Shown: piece after piece, positions 35,110 through 47,662 of the stretch
How positions within the stretch are numbered: position 1 is the first letter of the stretch
How the letters are laid out: every line of letters starts with the position of its first letter
From: Odontesthes bonariensis
Lineage: Eukaryota; Chordata; Actinopteri; Atheriniformes; Atherinopsidae
Length of the DNA stretch: 64,000 nucleotides
Direction of reading: 5' to 3'
Assembly: GCF_027942865.1 (NCBI RefSeq)
Contig: NC_134521.1
Span: forward strand, 327,001 to 391,000
Translations under genes and position numbers: made by a program
Notes under the pieces: generated by a model
Seen by the model: only the letters and a program-made list of their open reading frames with translations
Databases searched by the model: none
What the model was told of the DNA's origin: nothing

Positions 35110-36944
35110 ACATGATGATTCACACCAACCACAATAAAAACAACAATACTAAACATAAAAATAAAACTAAATATAACAACAATACTAAATATAACAACAA
35201 TACTAAAAATAACAGTAATACTAAACATAACAACAATACTAATCATAACATGAATACTAAACATAACAACAATACTAAACATAACAACAATACTAAACAT
35301 AACAACAATACTAAACATAACAACAATACTAAACATAACAACAATACTAAAAATAACAGTAATACTAAACATAACAACAATACTAAACATAACAACAATA
35401 CTAATCATAACATGAATACTAAACATAAAAATAATACTAAAAATAACAACAATACTAAATATAACAACAATACTAAACATAACAATAAAACTAAAAATAA
35501 CAGTAATACTAAACATAACAATAATACTACACATAACATGAATACTAAAAATAACAACAATGCTAAAAATAACAACAATACTAAACATAACATGAATACT
35601 AAACATAAAAATAATACTAAAAATAACAACAATACTAAATATAACAACAATACTAAACATAACAATAAAACTAAAAATAACAGTAATACTAAACATAACA
35701 ATAATACTAAACATAACAGTAATACTAAACATAACAATAATACTAAACATAACATGAATACTAAAAATAACAACAATACTAAAAATAACAACAATACTAA
35801 AAATAACAACAATACTAAACATAACAATAAAACTAAACATAACAATAAAACTAAACATAACAACAATACTAAACATATCACTAATATTAAACATAACAAT
35901 AATACTAAAAATAACAACAATACTAAACATAACAATAATACTACACATAACATGAATACTAAAAATAACAACAATGCTAAACATAACAATAATACTAAAC
36001 ATAACATGAATACTAAAAATAACAACAATACTAAAAATAACAACAATACTAAAAATAACAACAATACTAAACATAACAATAAAACTAAACATAACAACAA
36101 TACTAAACATATCACTAATATTAAACATAACAATAATACTAAAAATAACAACAATACTAAACATAACAATAATACTAAACATAACATGAATACTAAACAT
36201 AAAAATAATACTAAAAATAACAACAATACTAAATATAACAACAATACTAAACATAACAATAAAACTAAAAATAACAACAATACTAAACATAACAATAATA
36301 CTAAACATAACATGAATACTAAACATAAAAATAATACTAAACATAACAAAAATACTAAACGTAACAATAATACTAAACATAACAACAATACTAAACATAA
36401 AAATAATACTAAACATAACAACAATACTAAACATAAAAATAATACTAAACATAACAAAAATACTAAACATAACAACAATACTAAACATAACAACAATACT
36501 AAACATAACAACAATACTAAACATAACAACAATACTAAACATAACAACAATACTAAAAATAACAACAATGCTAAACATAACAATAAAACTAAACATAACA
36601 ACAATACTAAACATAACAACAATACTAAACATAACAACAATATTAAACATAACAATAATACTAAACATAACATGAATACTAAAAATAACAACAATACTAA
36701 AAATAACAACAATACTAAACATAACAATAAAACTAAACATAACAAGAATACTAAACATATCACTAATATTAAACATAACAATAATACTAAACATAACAAC
36801 AATATTAAACATAACAATAATACTAAACATAACAACAATACTAAACATAAAAATAATACTAAACATAACAAAAATACTAAACATAACAACAATACTAAAC
36901 ATAACAACAATACTAAAAATAACAACAATACTAAACCAGGCTTT
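35110..36944. repeat. 18-bp A-rich minisatellite
   Basis: About 100 copies of AACAACAATACTAAACAT, with variants AACAATAATACT, AACATGAATACT, AATAAAACT and TATCACTAATATT. Almost no G occurs on the + strand. It ends where the LINE begins. Long Asn/Thr/Lys frames and their reverse Val/Met/Phe frames are artefacts. Confidence 0.97.
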
Positions 36945-37186
36945 CCAAGGCTCCGTGAAGTCATCTTTGCGGTAAGACGTGTTGCATCACTTCCTGTTAC
37001 CTTGCTCGTGCACTGTGGAATTTCTTGCTCCACTTGGAGTACTGATAATCACTTTATTTCTATCTATAACTTACACAATTTTGCATAGTTAAACTCTATA
37101 GCTTACCGTTCTGTTCTAACACACTCCTACAGATCTTTAATCTTTATTTTCACTTTTTAGCGGTGTGTCTGGTTCTCTAGCGTAGC

Positions 37187-38071
37187 ATGGCTACCGGTTC
37201 TCTTCCTCCTTCTCCTGCTTTCACCTGCTCCGTGTGTCAGATGTTTAGTTACTCCTCTGCCTCCTTTAGCGATAATGGTACATGTAACAAATGTAGTCTG
37301 TTTGTAGTTTTGGAGGCGAGGTTATCTGAATTGGAAGCTCGGCTCTGCACTGTTGAAAATCAACCGATAGCGAGCCAGGTCCCTTTAGCCAGTGTGGAGC
37401 CACCTAGCGTAGCTAGCTCAATTAGCCTCCCCCTAGCAGAACCTGAGCAGCCAGGATTACATCGTGGCTGGGTGACTGTCAGGAAGAGGCATAGCTCTAA
37501 AGTAAAGCCCGTTGTTCACCATCGACCTGTCCACGCTTCTAACAGATTTTCCCCACTCAGCGACACACCCGCTGAGGATAAAACCCTGGTAACTGGCAGC
37601 TCCATAGTCAGAAACGTGGCATTAGAGACACCAGCGGCCATAGTCAAATGCATTCCAGGGGCCAGAGCGGGCGACATAGAATCCTATTTAAAACTGCTGG
37701 CTAAGGATAAACGTAAATACGGTAAAATAGTTATTCACGTCGGCGTTAATGACACCCGGTTACGCCAATCGGAGGTCACTAAAATTAATGTTGCATCGGT
37801 GTGTAATTTTGCCAAAACAATGTGGGACTCCGTAGTTTTCTCTGGACCCCTGCCAAATCTGACCAGTGATGACATGTTTAGCCGCATGTCGTCCTACAAT
37901 CGCTGGTTGTCTAGATGGTGTCCAGCAAACAACGTGGGCTACAAAGATAACTGGCAATCTTTCTGGAGAAAACCTGGTCTGATGAGGAGAGACGGCATCC
38001 ATCCCACTTTGGAAGGAGCAGCTCTCATTTCTAGAAATATGGACGAATTTATTTGCCACCCTAAAACATGA
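37187..38071 (+). CDS. LINE ORF1: zinc-ribbon-like, coiled coil, SGNH esterase
   Basis: An intact 294-residue ORF1 of the L2-type LINE. Near residues 15-45 there is a CxxC pair (CSVC ... CNKC), which could bind zinc and nucleic acid. A short leucine-rich coiled coil follows ([12 protein letters not shown]). Residues about 130-290 look like an SGNH hydrolase: block I serine in VTGSSIVRN, block III in HVGVNDTR, block V in [10 protein letters not shown]. In CR1/L2-type LINEs ORF1 esterases are thought to help the retrotransposition particle; substrates are unknown. The frame has no stop or shift, in contrast to ORF2. It ends 22 bp before the ORF2 start used here. Confidence 0.85.
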   Translation: MATGSLPPSPAFTCSVCQMFSYSSASFSDNGTCNKCSLFVVLEARLSELEARLCTVENQPIASQVPLASVEPPSVASSISLPLAEPEQPGLHRGWVTVRKRHSSKVKPVVHHRPVHASNRFSPLSDTPAEDKTLVTGSSIVRNVALETPAAIVKCIPGARAGDIESYLKLLAKDKRKYGKIVIHVGVNDTRLRQSEVTKINVASVCNFAKTMWDSVVFSGPLPNLTSDDMFSRMSSYNRWLSRWCPANNVGYKDNWQSFWRKPGLMRRDGIHPTLEGAALISRNMDEFICHPKT

Positions 38072-38092
38072 CAACCCAGGGCTCAGACCAGG

Positions 38093-41000
38093 ATGCAGAG
38101 TTGTAGTCTTACACACTTCTCTGCAGCTTCCCACCTGCTGCTACCCACCCAATCGATTAACACAAAAGGAGCAAATCCTCTTGTGCAAAAAGAAATTATT
38201 AAAACAAAAACTTTAACTGAACAAAAACATCAAACTATTAAATGTGGTTTGCTGAATATCAGATCTCTCCTTTCCAAGTCTCTGTTAGTGAATGAGTTGA
38301 TTTGTGATCATCATATTGATATATTTTGTCTTACAGAAACCTGGCTGCAGCAGGAGGATCATGTTAGCATCATGTTAGCATCATGTTAGCATCATGTTAG
38401 CATCATGTTAGCATTAATGAAGCAACTCCCTCTGACTGTTTAAATGTTCATGTTCCTGGAACCACAGGCAGAGGAGGAGGAGTGGCAGCTATCTTCAGAT
38501 CAGGGTTACTCATCAGTCCCAGACCCAAGATTAGTTTGAGCTCTTTTGAATCTCTGATTCTCAGTTTTTCCCACGCAAAGTGGAAATCCCAGAAACCTCT
38601 TGTGTTTGTTGTTGTGTATCGTCCACCTGGCCCTTATTCTGAGTTTCTGTCTGAATTCTCAGAGTTTTTATCCCAGTTAGTGCTGAGTACAGATAAAGTC
38701 ATTGTAGTGGGTGACTTTAATATTCATGTAGATGTTGAAAATGACAGCCTGAATATGAACTTTAATTCTATATTAGACTCTATTGGATTTTCACAGAGTG
38801 TTCACGGACCGACTCACTGCCTTAATCACACCCTTGATCTTGTGCTGACTTATGGCATTGAGAGTGAACAGTTAACAGTGTTCCCTCATAACCCTGTCTT
38901 ATCTGACCATTTTCTGATAACCTTTGAGTTTACATTACTTGACTATACAGTTTCTGAGAAGAAATTTACATATAGAAGGTGTCTATCAGAGGATGCTGTA
39001 ACCAGATTTAAAGAATTAATTCCATCATCCTTTTCTTCACTGCCATGTGCAGATATGACAGAGGACGACTACCTAAACTTTACTCCAGCAGCACTTGACT
39101 CTCTTGTTGACAGCACTATAGTTTCAATGCGTACAGCACTGGGCAATGTTGCACCTCTGAAAAGGAAGGTAATCAGTCAGAAGAGGTTGGCTCCTTGGTA
39201 TAATTCACAGCTGCGTGCTTTAAAGCAGACTGCAAGAAAGCTGGAGAGACAGTGGCGTTCCTCTAATTTAGAAGAGTCTCAGTTAGTCTGGAAAGATAGT
39301 TTAACAATGTATAAGAAAGCCCTTCGTAAAGCTAGAACTGCTTATTATTCATCATTGATAGAAGAGAATAAGAATAATCCCAGGTTTCTCTTCAGCGCTG
39401 TAGCCAGTCTGACTAAGAGTCCGAGCTCTGCTGAGCCAGTTATTCCTTTAACTCTCAGCAGTGATGATTTCATGAGCTTCTTTATTAATAAAATTGTTTC
39501 TATCAGAGAGAAGATTGATGGAGTCCTTCCCACTATTATCAGTGATGTATCATCAAGTACAGCAGCTTTAGAAGTATCTTTAGAACCTGATTTGTATTTA
39601 GACGGCTTCTGCCCAGTTGATCTCTCTGAACTAACAACAGCAATAGTCTCTTCTAAACCATCAACTTGTGTTTTAGACCCAATCCCAACCACTGTTCAAG
39701 GAGGTTTTCCCATTAATTGACACTTCCATATTGGATTTGATCAATCTGTCTTTGTTGACAGGATATGTACCTCAGACTTTTAAGGTTGCTGTAATTAAAC
39801 CTTTACTTAAAAAACCTACTCTTGATTCAGAAGTGTTGGCTCATTATAGACCTATATCCAATCTCCCTTTTATGTCTAAAGTTCTTTATAAAATAGTTGC
39901 AGCTCAGCTTTGTGATCACTTACACAGAAATAATCTGTTTGAAGAGTTTCAGTCAGGATTCAGAGTGCATCATAGCACAGAAACTGCACTGCTGAAAGTT
40001 ACCAATGATCTCCTCTTAGCTTCTGATAGCGGACTTGTGTCTGTGCTTGTCCTGTTGGATCTCAGTGCTGCATTTGATACGGTCGATCACAGTATCTTAT
40101 TACACAGACTTGAACATGTTATTGGGATTAAAGGAACTGCATTAGGCTGGTTTAAGTCATATTTATCTGATAGATTTCAGTTTGTTCTTGTAAATGAAGA
40201 ATCTTCCTCACACACCAGAGTAAGTCATGGAGTTCCTCAGGGTTCTGTGCTTGGACCGATTCTTTTCACTTTATACATGCTTCCATTAGGTAACATTATT
40301 AGACAGCATGGCATAAATTTCCATTGCTATGCTGATGATACTCAGCTGTACTTATCTATAAAACCAGATGAACCCAATAGGTTGGTCAGACTACAAGCAT
40401 GTCTTAAAGACATAAAGACCTGGATGACTCAGAACTGTCTGCTGCTAAATTCAGAAATAACTGAAGTCGTTATCTTTGGACCTGAGCGTTTCAGGGAGAA
40501 ATTGTCTAGCTATATAGTTACTCTAGATGGTATTTCCTTGGCTTCTAGTTCTACAGTGAGGAACCTTGGAGTTATTTTTGACCAGAACTTATCATTTGAC
40601 TCGCATATAAAACAGGTTTCTAGGACTGCCTTCTTTCATCTTCGTAATATTGTTAAAATCAGGAACATCTTGTCTCAGAGTGATGCAGAAAAACTGCTCC
40701 ATGCATTTGTTACTTCAAGATTGGACTACTGTAATTCTTTATTATTGGGCTGTCCCACATATTCTCTGAAAAGCCTTCAGCTGATCCAAAATGCTGCAGC
40801 CAGAGTTCTGATGAGAACTAACAGCAGAGATCATATTTCTCCAGTTTTAGCTTCTCTTCATTGGCTCCCTGTTAAATTCAGAATAGAATTTAAGATTCTT
40901 CTCCTTACATATAAAGCTCTTAATGACCGAGCTCCATCATACCTTAAAGATCTCATTGTAAGATATTTTCCTAACAGAGCACTTCGTTCCCAAACTGCAG

Positions 41001-41170
41001 GTTTACTTGAGGTTCCCAGAGTTTCTAAAAGTAGAATGGGAGGCAGAGCCTTCAGTTATCAGGCCCCTCTATTGTGGAATAAGCTGCCAGTAAATGTCCG
41101 GGAAGCAGACACCCTTTCCACTTTTAAGACCAGGCTTAAAACTTTCCTTTTTGATAAAGCTTATAGTTAG
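38093..41170 (+). pseudogene. LINE ORF2: endonuclease and reverse transcriptase, two frameshifts
   Basis: ORF2 encodes an APE-type endonuclease then a reverse transcriptase, the enzymes for target-primed reverse transcription. Endonuclease marks: [45 protein letters not shown]. Reverse transcriptase marks: [60 protein letters not shown], then an L2-like C terminus ([24 protein letters not shown]). Break 1: five copies of an 11-bp motif at 38360-38414 bring a frameshift and stop at 38389. Break 2: a 1-bp loss near 39690 ends the middle frame at 39720; the rest is open from 39731 to 41170. The frames are otherwise clean, so the copy is young. Confidence 0.9.
38360..38414. repeat. 11-bp tandem repeat inside LINE ORF2
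   Basis: Five perfect head-to-tail copies of CATGTTAGCAT. A single copy would keep the endonuclease frame; four extra copies add 44 bp, which shifts it. Confidence 0.97.
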
Positions 41171-42066
41171 GTCTGTTGAATCTGCTAGTGTGTCTTGTCC
41201 TGCCTCCACCTCTGGCACCTTCTATACTTTCGTTGCCCCCTACCCGAACCAGGGTTTGAATCCCATTCCCGCTTCTCTTACCTCTTTTATTTCTCCCCCT
41301 ACCCGAACCAGGGTTTGCATCCCCACCCCGCTGTGACTGGTGTGCAGTTGGTGAGAGGCTGAGGTAGCTTGTGGCTGTAAAAAGATGGTTCTATATATGG
41401 ATCTATATAGGGAGTATAGGGAATTACTCACTGAGTCTGGTCCTTTATTTATTTATTTATTTATTTTTTCGTTAGCACAAGTTTCTTGTGTTTACCTTGA
41501 ATAGGGATGGCTCAGGTGATCCTGAAACATCCCATAGTTAAGCTGCTATAGGCCCAGACTGCTGGGGGGCCTCATCTGTCACACCTTTCCTCACTTTACT
41601 CTCTTTATGTATATGTGATATTATTGTGGTCATTAACTCGTGTTTCCCTGTTCCAACAGATATCCTTTGAATGGTGTTACAGTGCCGCCGCCGCCCCCCC
41701 CCCTTTCTGTCTTCTCAAACCCCAGCTGGTCGAGGCGGATGGCCACCCTTCCTGAGTCTGGTTCTGCCAGAGGTTCCTTCCTGTTCAAAGGGAGTCGCTT
41801 CTCTCCACAGTCGCCTCAGGCACGCCGCTCAGGCCGGGAGATTGGACCGAAAAAACAAAAAGTTTTCAGTGCAATCTGTTGGTTTTCTTAGCTAGGAAAT
41901 TGTTTTTGAATTGGCTCTATATGAACGAATTGGATTATTTTATGAATTATGATTATTATTAATTAATTGAATTCCAATTGGCTTGAATTGGACTTACTAT
42001 CTAAGTGCCTTAAGATGACATTTGTTGTAATTGGCGCTATATAAATAAAAATGAATTGAATTGAAT

Positions 42067-43140
42067 CTGTGTAGCCGCCGGCTCCAGTTTCACCGTCTGC
42101 TCCAGTGAAGGTGTGGTCGTCTTCCTGCTGTCCTTCCTTTATTTCCCTTCTTCTGTGTCCACCCTACCAGCTCATCTCCATCAGTGAGCGCACCTGGTGT
42201 CCAGCATTAAAATGTGAATGGCGTGTAAAATGTCCAGCACACAAAACAATCTTCAAGGTCACAGGTGCTTTAAAATAACAGGCTAAAACACATCCTATAT
42301 AAAAACACAATAAAAAGCATCGATCTACTGAAACTCAAAGAAAGGAAAGGTTAACAAACCTAACACTTAATAAATAATGAAACTAAAAGACAAAGAACAC
42401 CAGCAGCTGTTTGATTAAAAGATCTGTCCTGAGATGTATGATGCAGTTCTTCCATTTGACCTCTGGATGGCGACACTGAGCTGAAAACAGATGATCCGTC
42501 CGGTTGTTTATCTTTATTTATTTATGTATTTATAGGTGGAAAACCTGTTGAACACGTTAAAGTGAAGTCCTGCTGAGAGAAAGCTGAATGTGATGTTTTG
42601 ATTGTAAACAGAAGCTGCTGCTTTTAGACTTACGTGTGTTTGCATGAGCTTTAAGTTTCTTTTACTCAGGGTGGTGCTGACGGAAATCAAGTTTTACATT
42701 TTAGGAGTAAAAGTAAATAAGTGTTAGAGTTCCTTGTACATTTTGCACAAATATCATGATAGTACAATATAATGTAAATAATCCATATTTGCTATTGGTC
42801 GAGTCTGGTCAGTTCAATTTATTGAGGTTTATTATTAAATGTAGAAATGAGTTTTTATTTATTCTTATTTTTAGCCTAGTTTTTAATAGTGTAGATTTGT
42901 ATGTAGCTGATGTTCATTTCTTTTTCAATTTTATTTACTTGTTTAAATTTTCTAGTGTACGCTATTGCCACATAATAACTTCCCAAATAGGAATGAATAT
43001 GGTATTTATGTATGTAGATGCAGAATGAGCTGATGGAGGTGTTTATTTTCTGATAGTTTGGGTGATCAGGACGTGATCTGAAGGGGCTGCAGAGACACAG
43101 CCAGCATGAGGATGAAGAGCTGGAGGAAGTCTTGCTCCTT
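42067..43140. other. AT-rich stretch with no gene seen
   Basis: Between the LINE tail and the H3 3' end. Short frames (for example 42756-43028) have no recognisable product. No RNA gene or element end is recognised. Confidence 0.6.
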
Positions 43141-43154
43141 AAGGAAGTGTTTGT

Positions 43155-43170
43155 GGCTCTTAAAAGAGCC
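43155..43170 (-). terminator. Histone 3' stem-loop of H3
   Basis: On the - strand GGCTCTTTTAAGAGCC, a 6-bp stem with a 4-nt loop, 24 nt after the H3 stop. This is the SLBP-bound signal for 3' processing of replication-dependent histone mRNA without a poly(A) tail. Confidence 0.95.
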
Positions 43171-43193
43171 GTTGGGTTGGTGGTGGGGGGGGT

Positions 43194-43750
<557 letters not shown>

Positions 43751-43879
43751 TTTCAAATTTCAAACAAAGGCGCCAAGAAGAGCCCAACCAACGGCTGCCG
43801 GCAAAGGAAAAGATAACTAAACCTCTGAGGTACCTTTGAGCTGCAGTTAAGATCTGAAACTACTTTATCATTAAAGTTC

Positions 43880-44045
43880 TTTATCAATCAAACAATCAAA
43901 CTTTATTTATATAGCCCTTTACAATAGCCAACTGGTACTCAAAGTGCTTTACAACAGGATAAAAACAACAATACATAAAACAAAACATAAAACATGATTC
44001 AGAAATGGTAAAAGTGGTAAAAGTGCTGCAGGGCATTAAAAGTAC
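43880..44045. repeat. Teleost-type dispersed repeat end (TTTATTTATATAGC)
   Basis: CAATCAAACTTTATTTATAT then AGCCCTTTACAATAGCCAAC and AAAGTGCTTTACAACAGG, followed by an A-rich tract. This type of sequence is common at ends of dispersed elements in fish genomes; I cannot assign the family. Confidence 0.4.
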
Positions 44046-44046
44046 G

Positions 44047-44234
44047 GAAGAGTATTAGGGCCAGGCATAAGAAAAAATCTTTTTATTTTGCCTGTCGAGA
44101 TTAAAATCGACATGTTGAGAATGAAGTCGAATTTTCGAGAAAAAAGTCAACTCCTCTGGTCCATCATCTAATTACTTTATTCTCGACAGGCAAAATAAAA
44201 AGATTTTTTCTTATGCCTGGCCCTAATACTCTTC
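44047..44234. mobile_element. Foldback MITE with perfect 54-bp inverted repeats
   Basis: The left arm 44047-44100 (GAAGAGTATTAGGGCCAGGC ... GCCTGTCGAGA) is the exact reverse complement of the right arm 44181-44234. The 80-bp centre carries GTCGA-type motifs (ATTAAAATCGACATGTTGAG, AAGTCGAATTTTCGAG). It encodes no protein. Fifty-four perfectly matched bases point to recent insertion or arm conversion. Confidence 0.88.
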
Positions 44235-45400
44235 TGTATAAAATCCTTCCACAAATGCAATAAAATGAATTGAATAAAATTAGTATAAAATTAAGATAAT
44301 TAAAAAAGAGCGGATAGAATGGATGCATAATCAGAGTTGGAACGCCAGATAAAAAGGTCTTAAGCTTCGATTTAAAAAGGCCGAGATCAGTGATGGTGCG
44401 GATTTATAATGTTCATTTGTGTCGTGAAATATTTCAATTAAAATAAAGTATTCTCCTCAGTTTATGTTGTTTTTGTGTAGATCCACCGAGTCTGTGTCCT
44501 GCAGCCTTTATATAAACTAAATGTACAGTTCGATTTATAAGACAAAGACTGTTGATATCTGTCTGGTAAAATATAAATAATTTATCATTCAGATGTAGCA
44601 GTCAGCACAGATTTTATTCAGCAGCTCTGGTTAAATACGAGACTCAGTAATATGCTGCATATGATATATAAATATCCTCTGATTAAACTCAGAATATAAA
44701 CGGTCAAATAAAAATGTCTGAACAGCAAAACACACGTTAATGAGCCGGTAACTTCATCATACTGAAACCTGGTTTCACACCGCTCTGTTCTGATTTAAAT
44801 CAGGTCCGTATTAATCCCACCTTAAATAAAACCATGAAATATCAGTGTAACCTGGATTTAAAGTCTGATCACCTGCAGAATAATAATCCAGATAATCAGC
44901 CCAGCTTTGGTGAGTGTGCAGTCTTTAAACTGTAATCAATATGCTGTAAACTGTTTTTATCAGCCCTGGATGTTTGAGCTGGGAAACGTCCTGTAGGAAT
45001 GTTAAGAGCTTTTATTTTGTAGGCAACAGGAAGTAGTTGTGTGGTAAACCTGTAAGTGAAGGTGAGCATTATATTCTAGGTGATCAGATCAGTAAATCCA
45101 GGCAGGAAGCCCCTCAGTGTGATCTAAAGTGGTCAGATGTGGACCCAACAGTTGGTCACTGGTTGTTAATGTGTGGTCAGATTATAAAGGGCCAGAGGTG
45201 AGTCTGGTTTAATAATGATGAGAAGCTGAGAGCATAAATAAAGCATAAATATGTTAATAATGTGTGAGTGTGATTAAATAATGCTGGTGTAATAAAGGCT
45301 AATTGTGTTAATAAAGCGTAAATGTGTAATAAAGCGTAAATGTGTAATGTGCTTTGGGACTGATATTGATGGAGGAAGCGGCTCTCAGAGGAGTGGGTGG
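44235..45400. other. No gene seen between the MITE and the H1 3' end
   Basis: AT-rich sequence with only short frames. Nothing recognised. Confidence 0.6.
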
Positions 45401-45401
45401 C

Positions 45402-45417
45402 GGCTCTGAAAAGAGCC
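45402..45417 (-). terminator. Histone 3' stem-loop of H1
   Basis: On the - strand GGCTCTTTTCAGAGCC, 34 nt after the H1 stop codon: the canonical replication-dependent histone 3' processing signal. Confidence 0.95.
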
Positions 45418-45450
45418 TTTGGTGCACGGAGTGCTCGGGGAAGCAGCCGG

Positions 45451-46065
45451 TTACTTCTTGGCCTTCTTGGCGGCGGGTTTCTTGGCGGCAGCCTTCTTGA
45501 CTGCGGGCTTCTTGGCGGCCGCTTTGGGCTTCTTGGCGGCGGGCTTCTTGGGGCTCTTCTTGGCCGCCACCTTCTTGACGGCTTTCTTGGCCGGAGCCTT
45601 CTTGGGGGACTTCTTGGCCGCAGCGGGTTTCTTGGCGGCGGGCTTCTTGGCCGGGGTGGTCTTCTTGGCGGCGGGCTTCTTGGCTTTGACGGGAGCCTTC
45701 TTCTTCACCACCTTCTTGGCCGGCTTGGCGGCTTTGGGCTCGCTCTTGGCCAGCTTGAAGGAGCCGGACGCCCCGGTGCCCTTGGTCTGGCTCAGTGTTC
45801 CCTTGGCGGCCAGCTTGGTGACGGCGGTGTTGATCCGCTTGTTGGCCTTGGTCACATCGACGCCTTTCCCGGCCAGCACCTTCTTCAGCGCCGCCAGAGA
45901 CATGCCCTTCCGCTCCTTGGACTCGGCCACGGCGGCCACGATCAGCTTGGGGAGGCTGGGGCCGTCCTTCTTGGCCTTGGGGGCGGCCGCCTTCTTCTTG
46001 GGGGCTTTGGCCGGAGCTTTGGCCGGAGCCTTGGCCGGCGCGGCTGCTGGAGCTTCTTCTGCCAT
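45451..46065 (-). CDS. H1: Linker histone H1
   Basis: A 204-residue linker histone that binds the nucleosome dyad and linker DNA. The alanine/proline/lysine-rich N tail (about 1-35) is followed by the winged-helix globular domain, about residues 36-108 ([55 protein letters not shown]). The C tail is lysine-rich with SPKK and TPAKK motifs, typical CDK sites. It is intronless, with a 3' stem-loop and H1-type promoter boxes. The length and tail fit a replication-dependent somatic H1. Confidence 0.97.
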   Translation of the reverse strand: MAEEAPAAAPAKAPAKAPAKAPKKKAAAPKAKKDGPSLPKLIVAAVAESKERKGMSLAALKKVLAGKGVDVTKANKRINTAVTKLAAKGTLSQTKGTGASGSFKLAKSEPKAAKPAKKVVKKKAPVKAKKPAAKKTTPAKKPAAKKPAAAKKSPKKAPAKKAVKKVAAKKSPKKPAAKKPKAAAKKPAVKKAAAKKPAAKKAKK

Positions 46066-46135
46066 GTTCGCGTGTCGCTGCTTCTTCTTCTTCGCTGCTC
46101 GTGTGAACGTGTCCGAGCCGGCGGCGGGAGGCGGG

Positions 46136-46242
46136 ACTTATAACACACATGAGAACCGTGGAGAAGCAACGCATGAGAACCGTGGAGAAGCAACGCGCCC
46201 CGCCGCTCCGCCGCCGCCTCAGACCCGGCCACACTTGTGTTT
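46136..46242 (-). promoter_or_regulatory. H1 promoter: TATA and H1 box
   Basis: On the - strand TTATAA at 46138-46143, about 75 bp upstream of the H1 start, and the H1-specific AAACACA box at 46236-46242, about 95 bp further up. The AAACACA box is a known mark of vertebrate H1 promoters. Confidence 0.7.
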
Positions 46243-46823
46243 TCTCCGACACTTTTCCCGCTCAGAAGCCCCCCAAAATAACCGTTTTTCAGCGCAGTTG
46301 TCACCGGGGCGGGAAGGGAAGCCTGTTCCCTCCGCACCGAGCTCATGTTCGGCTTCCGGGACTTTCCCTCTCCGTCCCAGGAGGCTTCAAACCTCTCGGA
46401 TACTCGGCGGGTTTGTGCAGCGAGCGGCGCGTTTTCTCCGCATTTTGCCTCCAAAAGCGTGTAAAAGCGGGTTGTGTGGGCTGTAATGGCGGTGTTCCCG
46501 GTAGCAGAGCCGCCGGCGGACAGAACCCCGGTGAAACGGCGGCTGTGGGGGGGATTGTTGAGCTCTAACGGGGGAAGTTTCGCTGGCAGTAAACACACGG
46601 ACGCTGGCGGTGAATAAGCCGGTTAGGACTCGGGTCTCTGATGGATCAGCAGAACAAACTTCCAGTTTCCACCAAATGTGGGATCAACACGAAGGACTGA
46701 CAGAAAGTTAATATTCCTCTGATTCTGGACTTCATTAAAGCTCCTTTTTGTTTCTTCTGCTGATCAGAAATCAGACTTAAAGTCATTGATCTGGATAAAT
46801 ATCAATAATGTTCCAACTCCCTT
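46243..46823. other. GC-rich, CpG-containing stretch upstream of H1
   Basis: GC-rich, many CpG to about 46620. Overlapping open frames on both strands (for example 46149-46568 and 46598-45942 complement) have no recognisable protein and are probably composition effects. It may be a CpG island extending the H1 promoter. Confidence 0.5.
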
Positions 46824-47198
46824 TTGACCCGCCCTACCAAAGCCCCAAAATAAAGCAACTTAATTGAATTTTAAATCCAAAATCTATTTAGTATGATGAA
46901 ACCACCTGTTATTTATCTATTCAACTCAATTCAATACATTTTTTATCATGTATTTTTTGTTACACAATACAAAAAGACAATCAGCAGTTTTCAGGATTAC
47001 ACTTTTTTTTTTTTACTGTCAGTTGGACCAACAGTTTTCTTGTTTTCTCAGTTTTCTTTTACATAATAAAGGTTTATTATTGCTATTATATAAATGTGAA
47101 GTAATTACTTCTGAATTAATTATATTGAAAGGGGAAAAAACAGTGAACTTTTTTCTGGTGTTTAAATGTTTTTATAATTCACGGGTCAAAAATGACCC
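46824..47198. mobile_element. Non-autonomous DNA element, copy 2
   Basis: Nearly the same sequence as 2996-3310. The left end is TTTGACCCGCCCTACCAAAG and the right end ACGGGTCAAAAATGACCC, a 16-bp palindromic terminus. It lies upstream of H1. No transposase is encoded. Confidence 0.65.
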
Positions 47199-47386
47199 AT
47201 AAGACAATCTTTGTGCCCTAGTGGTGTACAGCCCACATGGAAACATGAACAAAAATAAAGTCTGACTTTTTCTAATGATGGGGTCCCTTTAGGAAAAGTC
47301 AGAACATTTCAAGTTGGAAAAAGATAGTTTAAGGTATTTTTTCTACAGCTAAACATGGTAGTGGCTCACTTTTGACAACAGGAGGG

Positions 47387-47662
47387 TTAAAGCTCAGATT
47401 AAAGCTCAGATTAAAGATCAGATTAAAGCTCAGATTAAAGCTCAGATTAAAGCTCAGATGAAAGCTCAGATTAAAGCTCAGATTAAAGCTCAGATGAAAG
47501 CTCAGATTAAAGCTCAGATTAAAGCTCAGATTAAAGCTCAGATGAAAGCTCAGATTAAAGCTCAGATTAAAGCTCAGATTAAAGCTCAGATTAAAGCTCA
47601 GATTAAAGCTCAGATTAAAGCTCAGATTAAAACTCAGTTTAAAGCTCAGTTTAAAGCTCAGG
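47387..47662. repeat. 12-bp AAAGCTCAGATT minisatellite
   Basis: About 23 copies of AAAGCTCAGATT with GATG and GTTT variants. The frame at 47458-47739 (KAQIKAQI) is a repeat artefact. Confidence 0.97.

Larger units (their letters stand above)
36945..42066 (+). mobile_element. Near full-length L2/Maui-type LINE
   Basis: A 5.1-kb non-LTR retrotransposon: about 240 bp of 5' UTR, ORF1 (37187-38071), ORF2 (38093-41170, broken), an about 900-bp 3' UTR, and a 3' end TTGGCGCTATATAAATAAA followed by a short TGAATTGAAT tail. The endonuclease and reverse transcriptase motifs, the esterase ORF1 and the tail fit the L2 clade (Maui of pufferfish); a CR1-type relative is the alternative. The 3' UTR repeats CCCTACCCGAACCAGGGTTT twice (near 41240 and 41298). 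A target-site duplication is not evident because the 5' end meets an A-rich array. Confidence 0.88.

Noticed and set aside
35022-37088. Asn/Thr/Lys frame on + and Val/Met/Phe frame on - across the A-rich array
   Set aside because: Both strands open because the unit is 18 bp (a multiple of 3) and low in complexity; nothing protein-like.
42756-43028. 90-codon AT-rich frame after the LINE
   Set aside because: No homology features recognised, no promoter or splice support, composition as in surrounding non-coding DNA.
46149-46598. Overlapping open frames upstream of H1 on both strands
   Set aside because: GC-rich CpG stretch gives long chance frames; no recognisable domain and no splice structure.
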